The notes: generated by a model not told the origin, from the sequence alone. A stretch of 64,000 bases of DNA from Primula veris (GCA_963682055.1 OY821750.1:33034081-33098080), one strand, 5' to 3'; shown: positions 38,481 through 49,695, counted from the stretch's first letter. Program-made: numbers and translations.

Positions 38481-39166
38481 AAAATAAAAATTAAAATTAA
38501 AATTCTAATAATTAAAATTAAAATACTGAATATTTTTTTCAAATTAAACATGATTTTTTTTTTACATAAAAATGCCTTATATTTAAAATTTGATATTTTT
38601 TTCAAGTGTATAATTTGATATTTTTTTCAAGTGTATAAGTTGATTTTTTTCAAGTGTATAAGTTGATATTTTTTTCAAATAAGACATTTTGTTTTTTTCA
38701 AATTTAAAAACAAAATGACTTATTTTTTAAATTTTACATAAAATAAATTACGAATATTCTAACAATCTGTAAAAATAAACACAAAATTTATACAAATTTA
38801 CACAAAAAAAGTTGATTTGATAAATTTTATGTTTTTGGTTCATGTTATATTTTTGTCAAGTGTATAAGTTGATATTTATTGAATCATTAACTAAATCGTC
38901 AATTTTTGTGAAGTTTTTTTGGTTTGTATTTAACACTTGTATAACGCAATATGCAAACATGAATATAAACTTATAAATTTCATAAAACAAATTTATTAAA
39001 CAAAATTTACAACAAAATTTACAACAAAATTAAACAAAATTTACAACAAAATTTCATAGAACTAAATTTCATAAAACAAATTTATTAAACATTTGTTTAC
39101 ATCATATAAATTTACAACAAATTGGAAAAAATAGTAATTTACATAAAATTAAAAATAAAAAACCGA

Positions 39167-41863
39167 TTATGGACTTAGGTCTATAGGTTCTTCATTTGCT
39201 TTTTTCTTCCCCGATTGCTTTTCCAGCGCCATATATAATTTGAAATTTGGTCGAAAAAGTTCCTTCCATGGCGCAGCTGCCTCAGTGCGTGTTTGTTCCC
39301 ACCGTGCTATAATTCCTGGCATTGGGAAGATCCCTTCTTTAGGAATAACCTGAGCATAGTGACAACTGTTGACGAACACCATTACAGTCGGGATCCAATA
39401 TGTCGTTCCCTGAGGCGGACCAGTATAAAGAGGTAAAAAAGTAGAGTTCCACACGTTTACCTCTCCATTTTGATTTTCCCATAAGGACAACAATACAATT
39501 GGCATATTGTAATGAGAAGCAATTAAAAAACCATACGACGGAAATCTCATCCATTTCTCAGAAGGTGCGGGATTTGTAGCATGATAAAAATTTAAACTTG
39601 ATAAAATGTAATCATACCGGTAAGCTTCAAAGTCAAGATTCTCAAACAGCTCATAATAAACACCTTTCATTTGCTGCAGCTCTTGAAACAATTCACATCT
39701 TACCGCGTACCAATCATCTTCCCCATGCTGTTTACCCGTCGCATTTGCAACTACCCGGAACCCACAGTTACCATCCCCACGCACATCATAAACCGTTTCG
39801 ATGTAACTATGTAACATGAACCATATTTGGTCACTGTACAGGAAGGTTGGCCTATTGGGGGTGGGTTTAGGGTTCTGGTTTCGCGGCCTCCTAGTTGGGT
39901 TTACCCTTACCTCCGGTGTTTCATCCGCCTTGCCTTTACCCTTGTCCCTACTAGCACCAGCACTCTGTTCCTCCACATACTCCCATCCCGACTTATCCCT
40001 CTTACTAGATTTGTCGCCTTTTCTAGGTCTCCCCCTATTTGCTCTCACTTCGGGGTCACTGACGGATGTTCTGGCTGGTACGGTTATCTCTCGGAGTTGT
40101 GTTTTCATACGCCGTTTTTCAACATTCGTTTTGCTAGCATAAACACTTTTAAACTCTTCTAGATCACCCTCTACCCCATAATCATCGGTGTTCCCATTAT
40201 CATCAATTACGTCTAATTTTTTCCAGAATGGATGAATATATTCTAGAGGAAGAGGCTTCCCGAATAAAATATGTTCACTCATAATATGATGACAAGGTAA
40301 ACCGTGAGACAATTTAAAACCGCAAGAACAATTCTCATCAGCCTGGCCACTACATTTTCTGTGTTCTTGGAATAATAAATCAAAGGCATAGTGTGTGATA
40401 TACGACCTAAGATTTATAAATAGAGGCGTTTTTTCAGAATGTGGAAAATAAGACTTGCATTTATCCAACTTCGTCTTAATATCCTCAAACTGTTTTTCTA
40501 GAATTCTATTCACCTCTACCCAAACAGTTTCAAGCGTGCCAGTATTAGTGGAAAGGGATCTTTTCAGCTTAGCATGTTGTTGTTCGGCTCGATTGCTAGT
40601 TCTGTTACCTAGATGTGTTGTGTGGTTGGTATAGCATGCAACAAACTTTTCAGCATAATCATTTAAAAGCTTGTCTACATACTTAATCACAGCAGGGTAC
40701 GATTTGTAAGAGGTATTGAAATTAGTTCGGTTATAATTGTACTCCTCTATCGACTCAGAATCAACCAATAAACCCCAATCATCTAAAAACGTTTGCCACT
40801 CCTCGTCAGGGATCTTTTTACGGCAGTTTTTCAAAACATTTTTTGCAATATGAAAAGTGCACAAAATATGATGAGAATCGGGAAAAACAACGGATAAAGC
40901 ATTTGATAAGGCCATTTCCCTGTCGGTTACAAACACCCTAGGTAGTATACACCCCTCCAATGTAACTTTAAATTTTTCCAATGCCCATATATAACTTTCT
41001 TGTGTCTCGTCACTCATGAAAACAAAACCTAAACAATATGTTTGGTTCGTTGATGTCATTCCTACGACTTCTAGAAATGACATATTAAAACGGTTTGTCC
41101 TATATGTACAATCCATTAACAAGACATCAGGAAAAGCTTTGAACATCCTTATAGAATCGGGGTGTGCAAAAAACAAGTTCTCAAGGGAATGGGTTGATGG
41201 GTTCATATTATAGTAGAACGTGTAGCGATGTCTATCCAACAAATTAAAAAGTTCCTGTATCGGGTTTCTACCATCTCGTTCTTTAAATTTCAGTCCGGCC
41301 AAAAAATTATGTATCGTTTTAGTGTTTGATACATTGTCAGGATTTCTATTTTTAATGGCCTCTAATATTGCACCAACTTTAAAACTACTTTGCCTTAAAG
41401 TTTTAACAATTTCTTTTTCATCTTGGGTTAAACGAGCACGTCGTGCTTGCCCTTGGAGGTAAGTTGGAGGTGGGTGGTTATGTTGTCCATTTTCTACGTG
41501 ACACATCCATTCACCATTAACTACGTAACCTTTAATGAAAAATGGGCAATCTTTTTTCTTTGTACCTGATTTTACGGAAGATGGTTTCTTTTTTTCGTAA
41601 ACCCCCGATTTATCACACACAATATCAACATACGGTGTTCTGCTCCCATCACCCCCTCCAGACCTACGAATCGTAAGGATGAAACCCCAATTTCCAGCCA
41701 CATCAGCAAGATCAGCAAGCATTTCATCCCTTGTTTCCCAAGTCAATTCATCAACTTCAAAGTGCTCCGAATAATCAGTTAGCTCATCGTTTGAGCCACT
41801 GGATGAATTCGCATTGTTGTTGTTATTCCATTGGTTGTTGTCATAACCATAGTTGTAATTCAT
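39167..41863 (-). CDS. MULE transposase with SWIM zinc motif and C-terminal OTU protease domain
   Basis: An uninterrupted 898-residue frame. In order: an Asn-rich N-terminus; a FAR1/WRKY-GCM-like zinc DNA-binding region (DIVCDKSG, DCPFFIKG, ENGQHNH; about residues 60-130); a MULE transposase core with the catalytic acids visible in MDCTYRT (near 250), VTDREMA (near 312) and SNRAEQQHA (near 424) and the C-x2-H pair in HILCTFHIAKN; a SWIM motif CSCGFKLSHGLPCHH (near 512); a basic linker with RGRPRKGDKSSKR; then an OTU-family cysteine peptidase domain with DVRGDGNCGFR (Asp and Cys, near 694-700) and NSCHYAQVI (His, near 835). The expected OTU Asp-Cys-His residues are present, so deubiquitinase activity is plausible but untested. 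It is the catalytic gene of the element at 38272-47737. Confidence 0.92.
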   Translation of the reverse strand: MNYNYGYDNNQWNNNNNANSSSGSNDELTDYSEHFEVDELTWETRDEMLADLADVAGNWGFILTIRRSGGGDGSRTPYVDIVCDKSGVYEKKKPSSVKSGTKKKDCPFFIKGYVVNGEWMCHVENGQHNHPPPTYLQGQARRARLTQDEKEIVKTLRQSSFKVGAILEAIKNRNPDNVSNTKTIHNFLAGLKFKERDGRNPIQELFNLLDRHRYTFYYNMNPSTHSLENLFFAHPDSIRMFKAFPDVLLMDCTYRTNRFNMSFLEVVGMTSTNQTYCLGFVFMSDETQESYIWALEKFKVTLEGCILPRVFVTDREMALSNALSVVFPDSHHILCTFHIAKNVLKNCRKKIPDEEWQTFLDDWGLLVDSESIEEYNYNRTNFNTSYKSYPAVIKYVDKLLNDYAEKFVACYTNHTTHLGNRTSNRAEQQHAKLKRSLSTNTGTLETVWVEVNRILEKQFEDIKTKLDKCKSYFPHSEKTPLFINLRSYITHYAFDLLFQEHRKCSGQADENCSCGFKLSHGLPCHHIMSEHILFGKPLPLEYIHPFWKKLDVIDDNGNTDDYGVEGDLEEFKSVYASKTNVEKRRMKTQLREITVPARTSVSDPEVRANRGRPRKGDKSSKRDKSGWEYVEEQSAGASRDKGKGKADETPEVRVNPTRRPRNQNPKPTPNRPTFLYSDQIWFMLHSYIETVYDVRGDGNCGFRVVANATGKQHGEDDWYAVRCELFQELQQMKGVYYELFENLDFEAYRYDYILSSLNFYHATNPAPSEKWMRFPSYGFLIASHYNMPIVLLSLWENQNGEVNVWNSTFLPLYTGPPQGTTYWIPTVMVFVNSCHYAQVIPKEGIFPMPGIIARWEQTRTEAAAPWKELFRPNFKLYMALEKQSGKKKANEEPIDLSP

Positions 41864-42000
41864 TTTCGAAAAAGTGTTTGTTTGTATATTTTATTGGGGA
41901 GAAATGAGGATTTTTTTAGAGATTTCCGAAATGTGTTTGTGTTTGATTTTATGGTTTGTTAGAATTGGCAAAATTGAGTCATATTTATAGGGTAAGTTTA

Positions 42001-42580
42001 CACTACAAACCGTAGATTACTTTTACGGTTTGTAGTGTTTTTTTTGGAGTAGTCATTTCGAAACTTTAATAATGCATTGAGTAGTCATTTTCGGATAGGG
42101 TTGTCAAATCATAATAATTCAAAAGTGATAAGGTGTTGTCGGAATTATTTTGATAGATATGGTATCCAATGTAGTTTACACTACAAACCGTAGATTACTT
42201 TTACGGTTTGTAGTGTTTTTTTTGGAGTAGTCATTTCGAAACTTTAATAATGCATTGAGTAGTCATTTTCGGATAGGGTTGTCAAGTCATAATAATTCAA
42301 AAGTGATAATGTGTTGTCGGAATTATTTTGATAGATATGGTATCCAATGTAATTTACACTACAAACCGTATATTACTTTTACGGTTTGTAGTTTTTTTTT
42401 TTTTTACGTTGTTTACGGTGATTCAGTGCAAAAAGTACATTCGTAAAACGTCGCTGCTCAAATCAGGGGTACAAACCGTACATTACTTTTACGGTTTGCA
42501 CAAAATACATGCAAACCGTACATTTAATGTACGGTTTGTATGAAATCTGTACAAACCGTACATTAAATGTACGGTTTGTA
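42001..42580. repeat. 178-bp direct repeats with internal copies of the MULE terminal palindrome
   Basis: Copies start at 42001, 42179 and 42357 (the last partial). Each starts CACTACAAACCGTA and contains a palindrome of the form AAACCGTA...TACGGTTT. At 42466-42580 three further palindromes follow (ACCGTACATT/AATGTACGGT types). This region lies directly upstream of the transposase gene, so the motifs could be promoter-proximal binding sites for the transposase. That role is inference. Confidence 0.85.
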
Positions 42581-42591
42581 TGTATTTCAGA

Positions 42592-42982
42592 ATATTTAGG
42601 GTTTTTTAGGGTTTAGGATTTAGGGTTTAGGGTTTAGGGTTTGTAATTTAGGGTTTAGGGTTTAGGGTTTTTAATATAGGGTTTAGGGTTTAGGGTTTGT
42701 AATTTAGGGTTTAGGGTTTATGGTTTGTAATTTAGGGTTTAGGGTTTAGGGGTTAGGGTTTGTAAATTAGGGTTTAGGGTTTACGGTTTAGCTTTTAGGG
42801 TTTAGGGTAAGTGGTTTGTAATTTAGGGTTTAGGTTTTAGGGTTAGGGTTTGTAATTTAGGGTTTAGGTTTTAGGGTTTGTAATTTAGGGTTTAGGGTTT
42901 AGGGTTGTTAATTTAGGGTTTAGGGTTTAGGGTTTAGGGTTTAGGGTTTAGGGTTTAGGGTTTAGGGTTTAGGGTTTGTAAA
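42592..42982. repeat. Telomere-like TTTAGGG tract inside the MULE
   Basis: About 390 bp of plant telomere-type repeat (TTTAGGG), mostly runs of two to nine units separated by GTAATTTAGGG-type interruptions. It ends in an uninterrupted run near 42910-42978. It sits between the two MULE genes. Confidence 0.93.
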
Positions 42983-43194
42983 AACTCAATATTGGTTCTA
43001 TCAATTAAAATACAGAATATTTTTTACCCTAAAACATACAAATCAAACATACGAATCAAATTAAACTTACGAATTTATAACGTACAAATCAAACATAGAA
43101 ATCAAATTAAACATACGAATTTATAATATTCCAACCCTAGCTAATAATAAAACTGACAAATCAAACATAGAAATCAAATACAAAAACAGTGCAT

Positions 43195-45543
43195 TTATTT
43201 TTTTTTGTAACGACTAAATGTTTTAAAGTTGGACATAGGGAGCATCTTTCCCGCCGATGTTAATCTATCGGATGACGGCTCAACAGACTCTTCGATTTCG
43301 TTTAGCTCCGTACGTCGTCTTTGTCGCTGCTGCGATTCTGGATGCGGCGCACGCTCGTGGGATGTAACTGTCAACCCTCGACTCCAACTGTCGGTTGACT
43401 GATGACTAGGATGATGCTCGTACGACACATCATCCTGAACGTAGCCCGACCCAGCAAAAGAAGCACGACGACCATGACCGCTTGAACTCGGACCCGGACC
43501 CTGATCTGTGGTCGGGGGTCGACCTCCACTGGTTCTTCTACCGCCGCTACTAGATTCGCCTTCCCCTCTGCCTCTTTCGTCGGGACGCCGACAACTTGCC
43601 GACCTAGTGTAATTTCTTGGGTCGTAACGTAGGTCGTCATCACCATCGTCGTCGTCGTCGTCGTCATCGTCATCCTCCCCCTCCGACTGTTCATCAGCTG
43701 ACCCATACGGATTCATACCCATTTCAGCGAACTCCTTACGTAGTAAGTCCACGTCCGTTTTAGATTTCAGCCGTTTGAACGATTTGAAACTGCGGCGCAA
43801 CATCGCTTTCTGTAAAAAAAAACAATAAAAAACGATTTATTAGTATTGAAATATACATAAAAAGAAGTAACGATTTATTAGTAAAAAACGATTTAGTAGT
43901 TACCATTTTATTGAAGACACCCGTATTCTCCCGGAAACCGTGAGGGGGCGGGGCAAGTTCAGGTGGGTTTATGAAGATGCGGGTCCGCTCTCTATACCAT
44001 TTCATGTAACCCGGTGACGTCCCCGTGCCATATTCGCCGTTAATAAGACGGGTGTGGCGGTCATTCCACACGACTATAAATTCTCCAGTTAGTAAAGGCC
44101 AGTCGTGTTTTTGCCCAATCCCATATCTTCTATCCTTGCCGTGACCCTGTCTTGGTTTCCAAATATACGTAGGGACCCGCTGCACAAAACCGAACTGCCT
44201 CATGAACCTGTCCGCGGGATGGTACTCAATCTTCTCATTACAAATGAGAGGCACAGAACAATGCCACATATACCGGCCCCGCGTGCAGTATTCCGGATAC
44301 TGATTAAGATCCCCGTAAGGTTGCCACACTATCTGTAATCATCAAATTAGAATATATAAACAATGGTTTAAAAATAGACGAGTAATAAATTCTGCGAAGA
44401 TAAGACCAATGCAAACATATACAACATATAATACGTAAGTTACATATAATACGAAAATTATAATTTACCTGTTCAGGCGACATATTGTCAAACTGGTCAC
44501 GTATGTGGACCACATTATGTCCGTAGACATATGGCGTAAGGTTAGTTTGCCGCCACATCTTCCATCTGTAATATACAAACAAAAACCGATAAACAATAAA
44601 TATAACCGGCAGCTAAGTAAATGATAGATGACACAATAATATAAAAAAGCAAATCCAATTCAAAAACTAAATAAATATCATACCTGTAACCGAGGGGGAA
44701 CCTAGGCAAGCCCTTCGGTGGCTCGACATCTTCCGGCAGCTCTTCACACGGTCTAACCGGCAGTAGTCTGGTAATCGCCCACATATCCAGAAACATCACC
44801 GCCCCGCTTACTCCGGTTGTCTTACAACGTACCACCCTGCATAGATTAGCCTCTAACCAGGCCAGAAGAGCTGATCCCCAACTATACTCAGCACATGTGT
44901 CAAAATCCTCCAGAAATGGCAGAGGCCAGAGTGGAATCTGATCACTGCTCTTATCCGAAAACACATGTGCAGCCAGTAATAATAGCATGGCAGCCCTAGA
45001 CTGATATAGTAAACGCTCCTCACTAGGGTTGGGGGGTAATTCACCGAAGGTCTGTAACATCCAATCAAGTCTAACTGTCAGACAGTTTTGATCGACTTGA
45101 TTGTCAGCCGGCCTAACACCCAACAAACTCTCCATCATAGCCAACCTGCTCGCCTTCGTGTCATTCCGCTCCGACCGGGTCACAGCAAGACCATCCACCC
45201 TCAGACCGAGCATAATCTCTACATCCTGTAAAGATATCCCCAACTCTCCCCCGACAAAATGGAACGTGTGCGACTCATCACGCCACCTATCAACTAAGGC
45301 TGTAATCAACCCTCGGTCTACGGTATAATTACCTATACTGTAAATACCGTAAAAACCAGCCCTAATGATATTATGAACTACCCTTCCAGGCGTCGGTATC
45401 TGCCAACTATAATTATAAACCCTAATCTTATTGGCATCTCCTCTACCCGCTTCTCTGCCAGCATCCCAAGTCTGATTAGAAATATGACCGGTCTGTCGTA
45501 AAATACCCAACCTCCCTTTAATCTGTGGACCTGGGTCTGTCAT
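43195..45543 (-). CDS. Plant mobile domain (PMD) protein encoded by the MULE (4 exons)
   Basis: Exons 45543-44684, 44565-44469, 44332-43904 and 43809-43195 join with GT-AG borders and matching phases to give 666 residues. The start is MTDPGPQIKGRLG. The N-terminal 450 residues are a plant mobile domain (aminotransferase-like, MAIN/MAIL type), with WQIPTPGRVVHNIIRAGFYG, ALVDRWRDESHTFHF, GISLQDVEIMLGLRVDG, the WPLPFLEDF region and GPxxxW-like MWQPYGDLNQYPEYCTRGRY. The C-terminus is low complexity, with a run of ten Asp near 43640-43670 and Arg/Ser/Pro-rich sequence, ending FKTFSRYKKK. Host PMD proteins such as MAIN act in transposon silencing and genome stability. Transposon-borne relatives are known; what this one does for the element is unknown. 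Confidence 0.87.
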
Positions 45544-45677
45544 CCTAACTATGATAACCAAATATAACTCAATTAATGATAACCAAAAAAATGATAACAT
45601 AACCAATTAATGATAACCAAACAATGATAACTCAATGATAACCAAACAATGATAACTCAATTATAACCAATTAATGA

Positions 45678-47060
45678 TAACCAAACACACATTTTTTCAT
45701 AAACCAAACAATAATAATTCAATTTTTTAATCATAACCAAACACACATTTTTTCATAAACCAAACAATAATAATTCAAATTTTTTAATCATAACCAAACA
45801 CACATTTTTTCATAAACCAAACAATAATAATTCAATTTTTTAATCATAACCAAACACACATTTTTTCATAAACCAAACAATAATAATTCAATTTTTTAAT
45901 CATAACCAAACACACATTTTTTCATAAACCAAACAATAATAATTCAATTTTTTTAATCATAACCAAACACACATTTTTTCATAAACCAAACAATAATAAT
46001 TAAATTTTTTAATCATAACCAAACACACATTTTTTCATAAACCAAACAATAATAATTCAATTTTTTAATCATAACCAAACACACATTTTTTCATAAACCA
46101 AACAATAATAATTCAAATTTTTTAATCATAACCAAACACACATTTTTTCATAAACCAAACAATAATAATTCAATTTTTTAATCATAACCAAACACACATT
46201 TTTTCATAAACCAAACAATAATAATTCAATTTTTTAATCATAACCAAACACACATTTTTTCATAAACCAAACAATAATAATTCAATTTTTTTAATCATAA
46301 CCAAACACACATTTTTTCATAAACCAAACAATAATAATTAAATTTTTTAATCATAACCAAACACACATTTTTTCATAAACCAAACAATAATAATTCAATT
46401 TTTTAATCATAACCAAACACACATTTTTTCATAAACCAAACAATAATAATTCAAATTTTTTAATCATAACCAAACACACATTTTTTCATAAACCAAACAA
46501 TAATAATTCAATTTTTTAATCATAACCAAACACACATTTTTTCATAAACCAAACAATAATAATTCAATTTTTTAATCATAACCAAACACACATTTTTTCA
46601 TAAACCAAACAATAATAATTCAATTTTTTTAATCATAACCAAACACACATTTTTTCATAAACCAAACAATAATAATTCAAATTTTTAATCATAACCAAAC
46701 ACACATTTTTTCATAAACCAAACAATAATAATTCAATTTTTTAATCATAACCAAACACACATTTTTTCATAAACCAAACAATAATAATTCAAATTTTTTA
46801 ATCATAACCAAACACACATTTTTTCATAAACCAAACAATAATAATTCAATTTTTTAATCATAACCAAACACACATTTTTTCATAAACCAAACAATAATAA
46901 TTCAATTTTTTAATCATAACCAAACACACATTTTTTCATAAACCAAACAATAATAATTCAATTTTTTTAATCATAACCAAACACACATTTAATCATAACC
47001 AAACACATTTAATCATAAACCAAACAATAATAACTCAATTTTTTAATCATAACCAAACAC
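45678..47060. repeat. 56-57-bp minisatellite, about 23 copies, upstream of the PMD gene
   Basis: The unit contains ACCAAACACACATTTTTTC, ATAAACCAAACAATAATAAT and TTTTTTAATCATA. Variants in the T-run follow a six-unit cycle (about 338 bp); for example the TAATTAAATTTTTTAATC variant near 45998 returns near 46336. The last units decay after 46980. It occupies the 5' flank of the MULE's PMD gene. Confidence 0.95.
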
Positions 47061-47544
47061 ATTATCAACAATTCAAATTAACCAAACAAAATAAAAAAAC
47101 ATGCAAAAATGGGACAAATATCAACAATTATTAAAATTTCTATAATTAATATAAACAAACAACAAACAATGATATATAGCTAAGTGAATTATGGATTTGC
47201 ATATTTTATATATTTTTTCCTATTTTACAAATTTAAATTACACAAAATACATAATAAATTAGAGAATAAAAGATATACCCTTGAATTATGGATAAGTTTG
47301 ATTGATGATTTGGGGTTTTTTGTTAATAAAGTTGATAGTTAATGTGGTTGATTGATTTGGGTGATTTTTTGGGTTGAAAATTGGGGGTTTTTGAGAGAAA
47401 GAGAGAGAATGTAGTATAAAAAATGTTTTTTTTTTAAAAAAAACGTAAGTTTCTGTTTTTCAGGGACCTGCTGTGTAATTTTGGCGCAGGGACTGACTGT
47501 GTAATTCTGAAAATCAGGGACTGACTGTGTAATTTCTTCAGAAA

Positions 47545-47737
47545 TTACACAGACCGTAGATTAAATCTACGGTTTACAGTGATTCACTGTAAACCGTAGA
47601 TTTAATCTACGGTTTGTATTCATTTGATCCAAACCGTAGATTAAATCTACGGTTTACAGTGAATCACTGTAAACCGTAGATTTAATCTACGGTTTCAGCG
47701 TTTTTAAAGAAAAAATGTAGTGTATTGAGAGCACCTC
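47545..47737. repeat. Right terminal inverted region of the MULE
   Basis: It mirrors the left end: four ACCGTAGATT/AATCTACGGT palindromes, ACAGTGATTCACTGT-type spacers, then TGTAGTGT and the end GCACCTC at 47737. Just inside, GTGTAATT phrases are repeated (47470-47560). Confidence 0.9.
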
Positions 47738-47746
47738 TAAATATAT

Positions 47747-48491
47747 AGCACCATTCCGTCCCATCACTCCACCGACATTATACAAAAATGTTAGGCCATA
47801 AAATATTGCATGAATTTTGTAATAATACTCTAACAAAATTACTTGAAATATTTTGGTATGAAACAAACCTTATAATACTATTAAAAGAGTTTCAGAAGTC
47901 AAAATATGGTGAAGCAATATGATAAGCAACGTTATTTTTTTTTATTTTTTTTTAACCTCTGCATGCTTCTTAGATACACAGTGACACACATATATATTTA
48001 CTAAAAAACGATACTCACGTCTTACGTGTGATACACTGTAAATTATGATGATAATACAAATATAGAGTAAAAAATATGATATAAATTGTGATGATTATAC
48101 AAATATTAAGAAAAAAAAATATAGGATATAAGAAATTTTGTGTGGTTAAAAGATGGAATGTAATTAGTTTTTATTTTTCGATTTTTTATGAAAGTATTTA
48201 ATATGTTAATTAAGAAAAAAAAATATACGAGTATTTTTGAAAAAAAATTGATTAAATTAAATAATCTCGACTTTTTTTAGTTATACTATATTAATAGTAT
48301 GATACGATATGTTAAAGAAATACTTATTGGGTTTCTATAGGGATGGGGATAAATGCGTGAAGAAAAAGCAAACTCAAATAAAAAAACAAATACTAGGTCA
48401 AAGTATTCAATGAAACCATAAAATAAGATATATGAAAAAAAGGTCTTCTTGTAAATTGAAATAATAATTAATAATAATTAATAATAATAAT

Positions 48492-48528
<37 letters not shown>

Positions 48529-48694
48529 GGGAAGACAATTAGCCCGCTGCGGTCGCCGAACGGCTCGCTATGTTTTGACTTTTTCCCACGTGTTTCCCGA
48601 ACTAATTTTTTATTTTTGAAAGGTAAAAAGATATAAAATGTGTTTTACCTAAACTATATATATATATTGATGCAAAATATGTCACTCTTTTGAG
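47747..48694. other. AT-rich intergenic stretch with a dispersed repeat and an AAT microsatellite
   Basis: Positions about 48000-48260 are a reversed copy of the dispersed family also seen at about 4550 and 27430. An (AAT)n run occupies about 48463-48528. No gene seen. Confidence 0.5.
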
Positions 48695-49322
48695 CAGGAG
48701 TGGCTTCGGTACGGTACCGATTTTTTTTACCATATACCAATACCGAACCGAACTTGTTTGGTTTGAAAAAATTATACCATAACCGAACCGAAAAAGTCAG
48801 TATATCGAAAGTTCGGTATACCGACTTTTTCGGTTGGTACGGTTCGGTTTTCCGTTTTATGCCGAAACATTATTATTATTAAAAGATAATTCTTGATAAC
48901 AATAAAATAGCAAAAAAGTTTGTAAAAAGTAAAATGTGTACAACTATCCTTATATTTGCTACATTTATTGTGAATTTGATTAAAATAGTAAACACTTATA
49001 AAATAAAAATTCTTTTAAAATATTAGACAAGAAAATGGAGAAACACGAAATTATTGTATTTGGCTTCGTAAATAGGAAAGTAAGTCGTAAGAAAAATTAA
49101 AATAAAGTATAAGACAATTTATTTGTAAGTTATAACTATGTGTACATTTATATATATTTTATAATTTTAATGTTTGGTTCGGTTCGGTATTATACCAAAC
49201 ATACGAAATGGATACCGAAACCGAACCAACTTTTAAAGTTTGGTTCAGTTGTACCGTACTGAAAAGTCGGTATTTCAAAAATCAATCAGTTAGTATAAAT
49301 TGATACAAAAAATCCACCCCTA
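48695..49322. mobile_element. hAT-type non-autonomous element
   Basis: A 628-bp element with ends CAGGAGTGG and CCACCCCTA (imperfect inverted repeats). Subterminal regions are rich in ACCGAACCGAA/TTCGGTTCGG motifs. It is flanked by an 8-bp near-duplication, CTTTTGAG (48687-48694) and GTTTTGAG (49323-49330). No transposase frame is present. Confidence 0.72.
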
Positions 49323-49695
49323 GTTTTGAGGTTGAAACCAAGCCATCATATATACTTCAAAATATAGTAATATACCTTCATCGATCTTTATTGCGTCCAG
49401 AATTATATATATATTTTTAATGCAAGAAACAAAGTTTGTTTGCATGGGTCATGTTACCATCCATGCATGCTAGCATGTCCGGTAAAAGTCCGGTACAAAT
49501 ACGATACAAACCGATAACAAAATGTAAATATTACATAACGGCCTACAATACATTTAAGAAGACAAAAAAACAAAGCTCATGGAGGACTAATAAACATATT
49601 GAGCTAAATAAAAAAACGACATATTTAAGCCTAACATTTTCTATTTTCTCCTTATCCCTCCTTAAAACCCCCTTTATTATCTCTCGTGATGAATG

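Larger units (their letters stand above)
38272..47737 (-). mobile_element. Complete Mutator-like element carrying transposase-OTU and PMD genes
   Basis: A 9,466-bp element bounded by a perfect 9-bp target duplication TAAATATAT (38263-38271 and 47738-47746). Both ends start GAGGTGC, continue with ACACTACA and then a roughly 200-bp inverted terminal region. That region is built of four ACCGTAGATT/AATCTACGGT palindromes separated by ACAGTGAT-CACTGT spacers. Inside, both genes read on the minus strand: a PMD-protein gene (45543-43195) followed by a transposase-OTU gene (41863-39167). Also inside are three partial copies of a 178-bp repeat, a telomere-like tract and a 56-bp minisatellite. Intact ends, target duplication and an uninterrupted transposase frame suggest a recent and possibly autonomous element. 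Confidence 0.93.

Noticed and set aside
39339..40162. Several 66-111-codon frames overlapping the transposase gene on both strands
   Set aside because: Shadows of the 898-residue frame, with no independent family similarity.
42592..42982. Chromosome end
   Set aside because: The TTTAGGG tract is interrupted, internal, and lies between two genes of a transposon with intact ends and target duplication.
43371..43706. 111-codon frame overlapping the PMD protein C-terminus
   Set aside because: A low-complexity shadow (Met/Thr run) of the acidic stretch in the real frame.
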